Source: Granulosicoccus sp045110475
GTDB lineage: Bacteria > Pseudomonadota > Gammaproteobacteria > Granulosicoccales > Granulosicoccaceae
NCBI GenBank assembly: GCA_045110475.1
Contig: JBGCGC010000010.1
Coordinates: forward strand, 1-64,000
Length of the DNA: 64,000 nt
Direction: 5' to 3'
The notes under the pieces were generated by a model. That model ran no database searches, was not told the DNA's origin, and saw only the letters and a program-made list of their open reading frames with translations. Positions 38,888 to 47,961 of this stretch are shown piece after piece; position 1 is the first letter of the stretch; each line of letters begins with the position of its first letter. A program made the position numbers and the translations under genes.

Positions 38888-39490
38888 TTATCGACGATCC
38901 ATCAAGACTATCAAGTCAATCAATTTATCAATATTCATAGCATAGTCGGTGACAACAATAGCATTGCTAGCGTCGCTCGCCTCAAGACTGGCAGACTCCG
39001 ATAGCAGTGGCCTCAACGTTTCAACCACTTGAAGCGCAGACATACTTTTCAGATGAATGACCTGACTGACCAGCTCACCTGATGAGCCTGTATGCTCGCC
39101 CAAAATTGGAACCGCGCTTTCTACGCCAACCGAGGTAGGGACAATTTTTATGAACTGACCTGCCTGCACCGCAGCGTAGCCGTTTATCTCAAGCACCGCA
39201 AGAAACATCTCATACAGCCGACTTGCATCAACAGGTTCTGATGAAACCAGATTAACTATTGCTTTTACGCGTGGGTCGACAATGAAGTTCTTTCCCGTGT
39301 GGCTAGATACCGTTTCGATGAGAGTATGAATGTCTGCATTTTTCAGATTCAGTGTGAATGACTCTTCAGAAATGTTCTGTGCGATGACCTTTTGCGCTGA
39401 TAGCATAATAGTGATTGCTAGAAACACAGCTATAGAGAAACGATAATAAGCACTGTATTCAAACTTGCTGCTGTGTTCGTTGACAATCAT
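38888..39490 (-). pseudogene. Truncated type II secretion secretin (N0-N1 part only)
   Basis: About 200 residues. A signal peptide (FLAITIMLSAQKVIAQN) leads into a secretin N0 domain (FTLNLKNADIHTLIETVSSHTGKNFIVDPRVK) and one N1 ring domain (VIHLKSMSALQVVETLRPLL ... NAIVVTDYAMNIDKLIDLI). The frame ends at VLMDRR; the remaining ring domains and beta-barrel of GspD (about 450 residues) are absent, and downstream bases give no secretin text in any frame. It cannot form a pore. It could be a decayed duplicate or, less likely, a maintained N-domain protein that interacts with a T2SS. ATG 39490 is preferred to the upstream in-frame ATG. Confidence 0.75.
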
Positions 39491-40237
39491 AATAGTTAAA
39501 ACCCTATCGCTGAATCGTAGCCATTGCAAGTTAAGCGATGTTGAATTATGCAGCTCTCTAAGTGCAGAAAACGTTAAACGCGCACTATCGCCACACTGAC
39601 AACCGCCAGTCTAAGTATATAAAATCATAGAAAACCGGGTACAACGCTAGCATGTAAAAGCATACCCCTAAATCCATACTCCACCTAATCCATAAGTATC
39701 ATCCACCCACTGAACGAACGCTATTTGGATCGACGATCGCAATCCTATCCTGCCGCACAGACGCGGTACTAAGTGCTCTCCCCTTCCCAAGTACCCCTGA
39801 ACAATCTGACAGGCATTCCGACAGGCAATTCGGACTCCCGGAATATAGAACTGAGCGAATTGCACTGTCTATTGGCAGTAATAAAAAAACGTTCCGGGAT
39901 TCTGTACACACTGGAGACAATTGAAAAGGACAACCGTTGTCTTTTTATATGGGATGACTCTCCCCCAGAGACCAGCGTCTAGAAACGTCATACACAGATC
40001 TTCAAGTCGAAAAGGCAAATTCGCGTCGTGTGACCAAATGTACATAGAGCGCTTGATTTCATCTTTGTTTGCAGTATGATTCATGAGTGCTCTATATTTC
40101 ATCGCTCTAGTCCGACAGAAATTTAACGCTCCGAAGCAAAGCGCATGCTGCTTGAGCCAATATGTAGCTTCACGTAAGGCGATGTTGTACGTTAGTGTGA
40201 ACGGAGCAATTGATACAAACATGAGATCCCGTTGTTA
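39491..40237. other. Long intergenic stretch upstream of LPMO gene
   Basis: About 745 bases. Several overlapping short frames, the longest 117 codons on the minus strand (39869-40222), show no recognisable family or ribosome sites. A small direct repeat GACAGGCATTCC/GACAGGCAATTC occurs at 39808-39832. Confidence 0.35.
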
Positions 40238-41734
40238 ATGTCGAAAACAATTGCTCTAGCGTTAAAAAAATTAAACCATAACGCACACTCAGTTGGCCTG
40301 GAAGGCACCACAACTGAAAGCAGTGGTTGGAAAGTTGCGATGTTTTGCGCCCTGATGGCCACCTCTTTTTTGCCCACAGCGTCGTTTGCACATGGCTGGG
40401 TGGAGCAGTCACGTAACAAGCTTTGTGCTGAACGAATAAACGAGAACTGCGGGTCGATCGTCTATGAGCCACAAAGCGTTGAAGGCCCGGATCGATTTCC
40501 TGAAAGTGGACCAGACGATGGCACAATTGCGGCCGGTGGCTCTGCAGCCTGGGTTCCGTTGAACGAACAAAGCGCCAACCGCTGGGCAAAAACGCCAATT
40601 ACAGCAGGGAGAAACACTTTTGAATGGTTCTTCACAGCCAATCATGTGACCGGTGACTGGCGCTATTTCATAACACGGCAAGATTGGAATCAGAATCAGC
40701 CACTAACTCGAAGCCAATTCGATCTTGCTCCGTTCTGTGTCAAGGATGGTGGATTCATGAGACCCGCAATTAATACGGCCCACGAGTGCTTTTTACCCTC
40801 AAGAACGGGTTATCACGTTATTCTGGCTGTCTGGGATGTTGGCGACACCACCAATAGCTTCTACAACGTTATCGATGTCAATTTTGATACAGGTGAATCG
40901 GCGTTCGGCGGCGATGGCTCCGTAAACGGCACGCCTGTCCCACCAGCATCAACACCTGATCTGGAACCCGACGATGCTTATATCGATATCGGCAACATTG
41001 AAGCGTCAATGGACTTGGATGCTGCCGACATAGTGCGGCTACGACTATTCAGTAGCGAAGGCGAGCTGTTTGGTCGAGAGTTCGAAATTTCCGTAGGCAA
41101 TGTTTCTAATGGAGACAGAAATGACTGGCCAGCGGCACTTGCCAGATATATAAATGCACAGGGTGGGGACGTGAAGGCTGGTATATCATCTAACGGTTAT
41201 GGAGAGGATGCCATACCAACTCAAGGACGTAACGACGTCTTCGCCAGGCCCTCTAGTGGAATCATTCGGACAGAGATTGAATTCGTACTCGCTGGCAGTT
41301 CCTCTGCACCGACACCACCAACTTCAACCGCGGATCCGGGCAGGTTAGTCGGCGTTTATCCAACTGGACTTGGTAGTTACAAAGGCGGTGACAGGGTGAC
41401 AAGTGTTGATGGCAACCAGTATGAATGCAACGTAGCTGGCTGGTGTAACATCGCCCCTGTCTACTACGCGCCTGGTACCGGAAGCGATTGGCAAGACGCA
41501 TGGCGTCTAACTGGAGTCGGTAATCCGAGTACACAACCCACACCGGATGGCGTAGCGACAAATACACCCGTCTATCCTGATGGTCGCGGCAATTACACCT
41601 TAGGTAGCGTAGTTCAAGGAGTTGATGGGGCGGCTTATCAATGCGATATACCTGGGTGGTGCAACAATCCTAGCGACTTTTACTATGCGCCAGGTGTTGG
41701 ACTTGCCTTTGGTGATGCCTGGAAAAAACTCTAG
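40238..41734 (+). CDS. AA10 lytic polysaccharide monooxygenase, chitin-binding
   Basis: 498 residues. An unusually long leader (about 51 residues; hydrophobic part VAMFCALMATSFLPTASFA) is cut to expose His52 in AHGWVEQS. That His and the one in EWFFTANHVTGDWRYF form the copper histidine brace. The catalytic domain (about 52-235) also has AWVPLNEQSANRWAKT and GYHVILAVWDVGDTTNSFYNVIDV. A middle domain (about 250-365, GNIEASMDLDAADIVRLRLFS) resembles the GbpA-type binding module. Two C-terminal CBM5/12-like modules follow, each YPxGxGxYxxG ... YxCxxxGWCN ... YYAPGxGxxWxDAW. It oxidatively cleaves chitin outside the cell and may help attachment to chitin. Confidence 0.93.
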   Translation: MSKTIALALKKLNHNAHSVGLEGTTTESSGWKVAMFCALMATSFLPTASFAHGWVEQSRNKLCAERINENCGSIVYEPQSVEGPDRFPESGPDDGTIAAGGSAAWVPLNEQSANRWAKTPITAGRNTFEWFFTANHVTGDWRYFITRQDWNQNQPLTRSQFDLAPFCVKDGGFMRPAINTAHECFLPSRTGYHVILAVWDVGDTTNSFYNVIDVNFDTGESAFGGDGSVNGTPVPPASTPDLEPDDAYIDIGNIEASMDLDAADIVRLRLFSSEGELFGREFEISVGNVSNGDRNDWPAALARYINAQGGDVKAGISSNGYGEDAIPTQGRNDVFARPSSGIIRTEIEFVLAGSSSAPTPPTSTADPGRLVGVYPTGLGSYKGGDRVTSVDGNQYECNVAGWCNIAPVYYAPGTGSDWQDAWRLTGVGNPSTQPTPDGVATNTPVYPDGRGNYTLGSVVQGVDGAAYQCDIPGWCNNPSDFYYAPGVGLAFGDAWKKL

Positions 41735-42317
41735 TTTTAAGTCAGAGAAGAGCAAAACTACTCGTCTTTTGGCACACCTATCGCGTTAACGTGGGCAGTA
41801 CTACAGGGTGTGTCAGGCCTGAGCAATAGAGTTTTGCTGTACCTGTGTACCATTTGACAAATAGGTTTCTGCACTTTCGCGAGTTGAGCGCACCTGAAGA
41901 GATTCTGCAATGAAAATTTTCTCCGGAATTCCCAATCTATAATCCCTGTTGCGTGAAGCAATGGCATTGCTTTTTCATAAACTACTTAGCCACTGCACAT
42001 GATGTCAGTAGTGAGCAACGCAAGAAGCGTTTACAAGCTATCCCAGGGAAAATGCATCAGGTTACTCATTGACCCATTGATTTCAAGATGAAGTAACGGT
42101 TACTAACAAGGGTAGGCCATGAATTCTCGTGTTTACGGACTGATACTTGAAACACCCTTTTCGCTTTGGACAAGCATGCATTTATTCCTCAACGAAGTTA
42201 GCTAATTTTTTTGCCCTGCAATTACGAATTTTTTGGCAATAGAAATCCAACTAACTATCAGTCAACCTATTCGTTGTTCTCACATAAAATTTGTGAATAA
42301 CATTCAGGAGACACGAA
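41735..42317. other. Non-coding stretch
   Basis: About 580 bases, no supported gene. The AT-rich 42180-42300 region ahead of the ketoisomerase gene is its likely promoter region; AGGAGAC sits 8 bases before ATG 42318. Confidence 0.4.
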
Positions 42318-42737
42318 ATGAACAACGTTAGTTTCGTTAAGGCGCCCAATCACGGTGATGAACGAGGTACGTTGATAGCTTTCGAATCAGGTATCGATAT
42401 ACCTTTTGAAATCAAAAGAGTCTATTGTGTTTACCATACTGAGTCAGGTGTTTCACGAGGTTTCCACGCACACTACAACTTAAAACAAGTCATTGTTTGT
42501 GTTTCTGGATCGTGTCGCTTTCGCGTAGACGACGGCCAGACTATTGAAGATCACATTTTATGCAAACCAGATAAAGGCTTACTGGTTGAAGGGTGTATTT
42601 GGCGAGAAATGCACGAGTTCAGCGACGATTGTGTTTTGGTTGTATTTGCCAGTGAACACTATGAGGAATCTGACTATATCAGAAACTATGATGAATTCTT
42701 ATCAGTTGCTCATACCCAACTACAAGGAACTGGATGA
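42318..42737 (+). CDS. WxcM/FdtA-type sugar 3,4-ketoisomerase
   Basis: 139 residues forming one cupin. The diagnostic motifs are DERGTLIAFE, the catalytic-site RVYCVYHTESGVSRGFHAHYNLKQ and GLLVEGCIWREMHEFSDDCVLVVFASEHYEESDYIRNYDEF. Members isomerise dTDP-4-keto-6-deoxy-glucose to the 3-keto isomer on the way to dTDP-Fuc3NAc or Qui3NAc for surface glycans. The neighbouring aminotransferase and acetyltransferase genes usually found with it are absent, so it is an orphan here; the rest of the pathway must lie elsewhere or the gene was acquired alone. A good ribosome site (AGGAGAC) fixes the start. Confidence 0.9.
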   Translation: MNNVSFVKAPNHGDERGTLIAFESGIDIPFEIKRVYCVYHTESGVSRGFHAHYNLKQVIVCVSGSCRFRVDDGQTIEDHILCKPDKGLLVEGCIWREMHEFSDDCVLVVFASEHYEESDYIRNYDEFLSVAHTQLQGTG

Positions 42738-43022
42738 AACTCTGGAATTATATTTTTCGAACGCTATGAGTAGCAACGCGTGATCTTTTTTCTCGTCAAA
42801 CAGTGCAAACCCAGACCCGTTCGGTCAAGCATCAACCTTATCATCTGTGCAACGTTTTTTACGTTATATGATGTAGAGCGATATCTACGCATTGATTAGT
42901 GTATAGCCAGAACATAGTGCACTGAAAAATCAGAGCACGCAGACGCTACTGCGTTGCATCGGCACACGATATTGTGAAAAAACGCCCTTTCGTCACCACC
43001 CTACAACGCTTCCCCCGCTTTA

Positions 43023-43937
43023 TCACAGCTCCAATTCGTTTTTCATGTTCTGGCACAAGTTTGTAAAATAGCTGACCACTGGTGTATGAGGACGACCACG
43101 AACAGTGGCGATGCTTATCTTTCGGGAAATCTCCGGCTCGATCAACGGTCGCATTTGCAAATCGGCGGTGCTTGACAAATACTCAGGAACAATGGCGCAA
43201 CCCATGCTGGTGGTGATCATTGTCTGAATCAGCTCTTCATGTTCAATTTCATGGGCTATGTCCATCGAGTCTATCGACTCTTCCAGTTCCTTCAGTTCTA
43301 CAGGGTCACAATCAGCTAATTCAGAATTGAAAAAATCCATGAATTCACAATTCAGTCTTTTGAGAATTTTTTCTTTGGCGAATTCCTTTAAAGGGATGGC
43401 ATTCATGCGTGAGAACTGATGATCTGGTGGGATGGCAACCATATAACGCTCAGCATAGAGCTCATGTACCGAGATAATGTCAGGATAAACAGGCATACCC
43501 AGAATGGCGACATCTACCTTGCCGCAAAGCAACCACTCGACAAGCTCGTTACCAGAAGAAATTTTCAGAGTGAGTTTCAATTTTGGGAATTTTTTATGTA
43601 AGTGGTTGATTATCGACATCAACCGCTTTGAGCCGACAGTGTTCATAACCCCGATACATAATTTTGGGGTTTTCATTTGTGTGAACTCTTCAGCGTCGGT
43701 ATGAGCTTTGTCCGTCAGTGCCAGCGCTCGTGCCAGTCGCGGCTTGATTTTTAAACCGAGTTCTGTCAGATGTGTTCGGCTTCGCTCTCTGCGTATAAGC
43801 TGTGCGCCAAGATCATCTTCAAGTCGTTTGATGGCGCGCGTCAATGATGGCTGAGATACCCCACAGCGTTCTGCGGCCCGAGTGAAATTCAAGTCCTCGG
43901 AGAGCGCAAGAAAATAGCGTATTTGTTGTATTTCCAT
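43023..43937 (-). CDS. LysR family transcriptional regulator
   Basis: 304 residues, normal LysR length. N-terminal HTH: MEIQQIRYFLALSEDLNFTRAAERCGVSQPSLTRAIKRLEDDLGAQLIRRERSRTHLTELG is the family pattern (read in pieces). The effector domain begins LCIGVMNTVGSKRL and contains VDVAILGMPVYP. This resembles the CynR/HdfR type that responds to small metabolites. It sits between the second DUF6502-lipoprotein pair and a non-coding stretch, on the same strand as the lipoprotein gene (56 bases downstream of its stop). Its target is unknown. Confidence 0.92.
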   Translation of the reverse strand: MEIQQIRYFLALSEDLNFTRAAERCGVSQPSLTRAIKRLEDDLGAQLIRRERSRTHLTELGLKIKPRLARALALTDKAHTDAEEFTQMKTPKLCIGVMNTVGSKRLMSIINHLHKKFPKLKLTLKISSGNELVEWLLCGKVDVAILGMPVYPDIISVHELYAERYMVAIPPDHQFSRMNAIPLKEFAKEKILKRLNCEFMDFFNSELADCDPVELKELEESIDSMDIAHEIEHEELIQTMITTSMGCAIVPEYLSSTADLQMRPLIEPEISRKISIATVRGRPHTPVVSYFTNLCQNMKNELEL

Positions 43938-43992
43938 TTCTAATCACCGTCACTTATTTGTATTGGCCGGAGTTAAGGTTTTTCAATGAGCG

Positions 43993-45540
43993 CTACTGAA
44001 TCTGCACAAGATTTGCTGTTGCCACAATTTGGCCGGGCTTTCCGTCGACTAATTCCAACACAACGGTATTGGCTAACTGTTCATCCGTGGCGCTACAGAA
44101 AGCACGTACATCATCAGTGGAAAACCGAAATCCCCGGCAAAGTAATTCCCGTTCGGTAAACTCTATACCTGAATCTGCTGATACCACAGAAACAGCCTTG
44201 ATATCGGCAGGCAGTCCCTCCACTTTCCATCTAATAGCATCTTGTACCGCAACAAGAGCATCAAGTCCTGCAGGCTCAAAATAATAGGGACTATCAATGA
44301 TGGAGCTTCCTACTGAGCCTACGGGTACGAAGTCCTCTTCATCACAAACCTCAGTTCCTTGACTATCATATGTCGCAAGACATCTTTCACCCACAATCAG
44401 GCTACCGACATTATCAAAGGAGTGACGAAGCCCGGTATAGACAACCAACCTGGAGGTATCCGAGAGATCCAGAAAAAAATTATCAGATGTTGAATATCCT
44501 CCAGAATTATCAATTTGCCCTTGAAAAAGCGAATGCCTGTCTACAATGGCTGACGTCGGATTCGTGATAGGAAAAATTTCAAGGTCAGTTGCGATCGAGG
44601 CAGCCTCGACAAGGACACCTGCATTGCTCAGATCGTTAGCGATCAATTTAATATAGGAATCCAACCTGCGCTCGTCACCAGCCGCAAATACGTTATTGGC
44701 AATGACTATTTCACTCGGAGTATTGTTTTGATAGAAGTACTCTCTGGCAGGAAATCCCACTGCATTGGTATCAAATTTCGCCACATTGCCATCGTCGTTC
44801 CATCGGGCATGAAAGTCCTCATCCTTCCACAGCAGGACAGCGAACTCCTCGTCCAACGTTGCTCTACGTTTCAGGGATGTTTGCAGTGAATGATCGTATG
44901 GAGCACCGTCAAGCTGCGAATAGACTGTTTCACCAAGAACCACCTCACTATCCTGCAGTGATGAGTACTGCTCCCTTATCAATGCCACCAAACGCTCATC
45001 TTGAACCAGGCTGTCAGGTGGCAGGCTCTCCGCCCAATCGGTTACTATTTCAATCAAACGATTTATCACACTTTGTGTCAATTTCACCTTGATCTGATCG
45101 CCCGCTATGGTGCAGTCAATCGGTTGGTTTACACACCGATCCCGGATCTCGTCAAATGCGATATCAATAATAGTGGCATTGCTCTCAGCATTCACGCGCA
45201 GTAAATTGGCTAGCAAAAGCTGTTCATTGATAGCGACCCAGCCCGCTGATTTCTCTGAGTTCATGCCTTCCATACGAGATGCAATATTCAGTTTTTCTTC
45301 CATAGCGTCTGCATTTTCTGGTTGTGACGGCAAAAGTTCCTCACCCCTCAGGTGCGTTTTTGGAATTGCCGGGCTAATACGTTCAGGCAAATTTTGTAAT
45401 TGATAGGTATCAGTAACCGATTCCGGTCCTGTTCCGGTGCCTATCATTCCACCCCCACATCCGGCCATAGTCATTGCGACGAATACAGATACAAACGATA
45501 AAAACCACCGCATTTCTTTAATTTTCTTCTTGTAATTCAT
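43993..45540 (-). CDS. Lipoprotein of unknown function (DUF6502 partner B)
   Basis: About 515 residues. The signal FLSFVSVFVAMTMAGC ends in a lipobox, followed immediately by GGGMIGTGTGPES, whose IGTG matches the VGTG just after the lipobox of partner A. The rest is soluble, acidic and mixed alpha/beta with six scattered cysteines (RDRCVNQPIDC; GERCLATYDSQGTEVC; LLCRGFRFSTDDVRAFC). No domain is recognised and there is no FnIII or beta-helix as in partner A. Two starts are possible: ATG 45552 (overlapping the end of the DUF6502 gene) or ATG 45540, one base after its stop. Either way the two genes are coupled. Confidence 0.75.
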   Translation of the reverse strand: MNYKKKIKEMRWFLSFVSVFVAMTMAGCGGGMIGTGTGPESVTDTYQLQNLPERISPAIPKTHLRGEELLPSQPENADAMEEKLNIASRMEGMNSEKSAGWVAINEQLLLANLLRVNAESNATIIDIAFDEIRDRCVNQPIDCTIAGDQIKVKLTQSVINRLIEIVTDWAESLPPDSLVQDERLVALIREQYSSLQDSEVVLGETVYSQLDGAPYDHSLQTSLKRRATLDEEFAVLLWKDEDFHARWNDDGNVAKFDTNAVGFPAREYFYQNNTPSEIVIANNVFAAGDERRLDSYIKLIANDLSNAGVLVEAASIATDLEIFPITNPTSAIVDRHSLFQGQIDNSGGYSTSDNFFLDLSDTSRLVVYTGLRHSFDNVGSLIVGERCLATYDSQGTEVCDEEDFVPVGSVGSSIIDSPYYFEPAGLDALVAVQDAIRWKVEGLPADIKAVSVVSADSGIEFTERELLCRGFRFSTDDVRAFCSATDEQLANTVVLELVDGKPGQIVATANLVQIQ

Positions 45541-45541
45541 A

Positions 45542-46342
45542 TCAGTTTTCATCGGTTTTTTCTTGAAAGTAGTAAAGTCCAATGCCCGCGCGATTACGGC
45601 CATGGCCTTTCACGTTGGGGTTGGCATCGCGGTCTTGTGTTTCGAAAAATCGATTGAGATCCTTGAGAAAAACAAGCGATTTATCTCGACTGACTAGTTC
45701 AAGATTGGAAAGAACTTCATCCGGCAGATTATCGTGCACAACACTCAATTGCAGACGACGCACGTTCGACTCCGACTGCAAGTTGTAATCGAGTGTGGAT
45801 AAGAGGTCAGCAACGCTGTCACCGAATATACGAATCAGGTCAGTGTCACTGTCGTGGGGCACGTAAGCTGGGACCAACAGAGTGACCGTGTCGTTAGTCG
45901 GCTTTTTTACAGCACCAACTCGCAACAACTCATCGAGTATGGGTCGCGGAGTGATGTCGCCACTGTATTTACTCACCAACAACTTGAATTCAGTGTTGAT
46001 ATCCAGAGTTCTGGCAACACCATTTTCGGATAAATCAGGATCTGTGAGCCAGCCACTGATAACGCGTGCCACGCGATGATGACGCGGCGTGGCCGGTTGA
46101 CCCTGCTTCCCCAAGTGCATCAATTTTTTCACTTCATGCCTGTGGATACCGGTAACGAGAGCGATGTTTGTCAGTGACTGCTTGCGCCCCTTCGGAGGGA
46201 ATTCCTGCTCCGCAACTGTGACAAAAGCTCTGCGCACAACCTCGACAAAATCCTCACACGCGATCCCGTGTCGGAGAAGGATTCGCACGAGCGGTCGCAT
46301 TAGCTTGGCCAGCGCCGACAAAAGTATGCTTTGTTCAGACAT
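45542..46342 (-). CDS. DUF6502 family protein, copy B (HTH-like)
   Basis: 266 residues. It aligns by eye along its length with copy A: LMRPLVRILLRHGIACEDF, VRRAFVTVAEQEF, the HTH-like LTNIALVTGIHRHEVKKLM, RVISGWL, LVSKYSGDITPRPILDELLRVG, AYVPHDSDTDLIRIFGDSVADLL and the end RNRAGIGLYYFQE. The HTH and the YSGDIT core are the best kept parts. Identity looks low enough for an old duplication or independent acquisition. Cytoplasmic, no membrane segment. ATG 46342 (MSEQSILL) gives the same N-terminal spacing as copy A. An AT-rich stretch with ACCTAATTGGTGTTTAAACACCA upstream (46355-46380) may hold promoter and operator. Confidence 0.82.
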   Translation of the reverse strand: MSEQSILLSALAKLMRPLVRILLRHGIACEDFVEVVRRAFVTVAEQEFPPKGRKQSLTNIALVTGIHRHEVKKLMHLGKQGQPATPRHHRVARVISGWLTDPDLSENGVARTLDINTEFKLLVSKYSGDITPRPILDELLRVGAVKKPTNDTVTLLVPAYVPHDSDTDLIRIFGDSVADLLSTLDYNLQSESNVRRLQLSVVHDNLPDEVLSNLELVSRDKSLVFLKDLNRFFETQDRDANPNVKGHGRNRAGIGLYYFQEKTDEN

Positions 46343-46354
46343 GTCATCACCTTA

Positions 46355-46383
46355 TCACCTAATTGGTGTTTAAACACCATTTT
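46355..46383. promoter_or_regulatory. Palindromic AT-rich site upstream of DUF6502 copy B
   Basis: TGGTGTTTAAACACCA (16 bp, a perfect palindrome) lies about 22-37 bases before the DUF6502 start and is flanked by AT-rich DNA. Its place and symmetry suit an operator, perhaps for the DUF6502 protein itself. I do not see the same sequence before copy A. Confidence 0.5.
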
Positions 46384-46543
46384 ATTTAATTTTTAGGTAA
46401 TATTTCCGAACTCAGTGAAATATATGGTTTCACATCACCTTTTTGCTTACCGACTTCCTCTGACGAACTGAATTCTGAGTATTCACTGACAAAGCTCCAT
46501 TTTCGTAATCATCAGAAATCAATCGCTTCTGACAGAAGCTATA

Positions 46544-47794
46544 TCAAGACTGGGCCACGTCATACTCCGCCGAGGCGAGTTCGATACAGCACGCTACAAC
46601 TCGCATAGCCTGCTCCACCTCTGCCAGCGGTGGGCGCGTAGGTGCTAGCCGGATGTTCCTGTTGTCAGGATCAACCCCACCGGGGAATGTAGCGCCCGTC
46701 GGAGTCAGCGCCACTCCAGCTTGCCCAGCCAGCTCAACGACGCGACTAGCAATGGGGCGGGTGGTATCCAGACTCACAAAGTAGCCGCCTTGCGGGTTTG
46801 TCCACGAGGCAAGTCCCTTGTTGCCGATGGTGGCATGCAGTGTCTTTTGGACAGCGTCAAACTTTGGTTTGAGAATGGTTGCGTGATCACGCATGAGTCC
46901 ACGAATGCCGTCTTTATACTCCCTTAGAAAACGAACATGACGCCATTGCTCGATCTTGTTGGGCCCAATGCTCTGCTGCGAAAGCACTTCCGACCAGTGC
47001 TTCAGGTTTTCTTTATTCATGCCAGCAAAGCAAATACCTGCACTGGCAAAAGTCACCTTGGATGTGGACCCGAACAGGATGACGCGATCTGATGAGCCAC
47101 TTGCCTTGGCCAGCGCCAACAGATTCGGTGCCGGTTTTTCCGGTTCAATCAGATGATGTACTGCATAAGCATCGTCAGCAAAGATAGTGAAATCACGTGC
47201 GGCGCACTTCATTGCGACCAGTCGTTTCGCGAACTCCAGAGATAGGCAATCTCCTGTCGGATTGCTGTAATTAGGCACGAAATAGATGCCTTTTACTGTG
47301 GCATCAGCAGATGCCAACGCTTCAACCCTATCCATGTCCGGGCCTTGTGGCGTCATCGGCACACCCAACAACTCAAACCCCAGAGAGGTTGCCAGAGAAA
47401 AATGCCGGTCATAACCGGGTACGGTTACGATGAGCTTGGGCGAGTCTGCCGACCAGCCAGCAGTGCTGCCCTTAACACCTTTGAGGAGCGCCCACGAGAG
47501 AAAGCTGCTCATCAATTCCAGGCTAGAACTGTTACCGACCATTATTTCATCCGGTCCTATTCCCAACTGCACGCTAAAGACCTCTCTGGCTTCAGGCAGT
47601 CCGAGAATACCGCCAGGATAGTTTCTGATATCAATACGGCTATCTGTCACCACATCACTCGACCCGACAATATCGAGCAATGGCAGACTCAAATCAAAAT
47701 TTTCATCAGCTGGCTGGCCGCGTTCCATGTTCAAGGACAGGTTCATCTGTACAAACGTCTCATAGTTCGCACGCAGGGTATTGATATCGGTCAT
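46544..47794 (-). CDS. Aminotransferase class I/II, MocR-type (PF12897-like)
   Basis: 416 residues without an N-terminal HTH. Landmarks: LNMERGQPADENFDLS, DIRNYPGGILGLPEAREVFS, MVGNSSSLELMSSFLSWAL, VPNYSNPTGDCLS, TIFADDAYAVHHL (the PLP N1 aspartate) and the Schiff-base lysine in LFGSTSKVTFASAG. The end APTRPPLAEVEQAM is family-like. These match the aspartate-aminotransferase group with the 'Aminotran_MocR' domain; the donor is probably aspartate or an aromatic amino acid. It is cytoplasmic and a single gene; about 200 bases separate it from the DUF6502 copy B gene, so a functional tie is not supported. Confidence 0.9.
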   Translation of the reverse strand: MTDINTLRANYETFVQMNLSLNMERGQPADENFDLSLPLLDIVGSSDVVTDSRIDIRNYPGGILGLPEAREVFSVQLGIGPDEIMVGNSSSLELMSSFLSWALLKGVKGSTAGWSADSPKLIVTVPGYDRHFSLATSLGFELLGVPMTPQGPDMDRVEALASADATVKGIYFVPNYSNPTGDCLSLEFAKRLVAMKCAARDFTIFADDAYAVHHLIEPEKPAPNLLALAKASGSSDRVILFGSTSKVTFASAGICFAGMNKENLKHWSEVLSQQSIGPNKIEQWRHVRFLREYKDGIRGLMRDHATILKPKFDAVQKTLHATIGNKGLASWTNPQGGYFVSLDTTRPIASRVVELAGQAGVALTPTGATFPGGVDPDNRNIRLAPTRPPLAEVEQAMRVVACCIELASAEYDVAQS

Positions 47795-47961
47795 GGATGA
47801 TTTTTACTGGTTGGAAGGAGACCGCAGGGCAACCCTGCAATGGCAAAGATGCTGACGCAAAAGTCGTGATTTCACGTCGATAGCAAACGATGTAGAACGT
47901 TGTGTGATCCGGCAAAAGAAGATTAAAGAACCCCTCTTCAATTTCTAAAGACCTGCACCAT

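Noticed and set aside
39869..40222. 117-codon minus frame between secretin stub and LPMO gene
   Set aside because: No recognisable family, no ribosome site, and odd composition; treated as chance.
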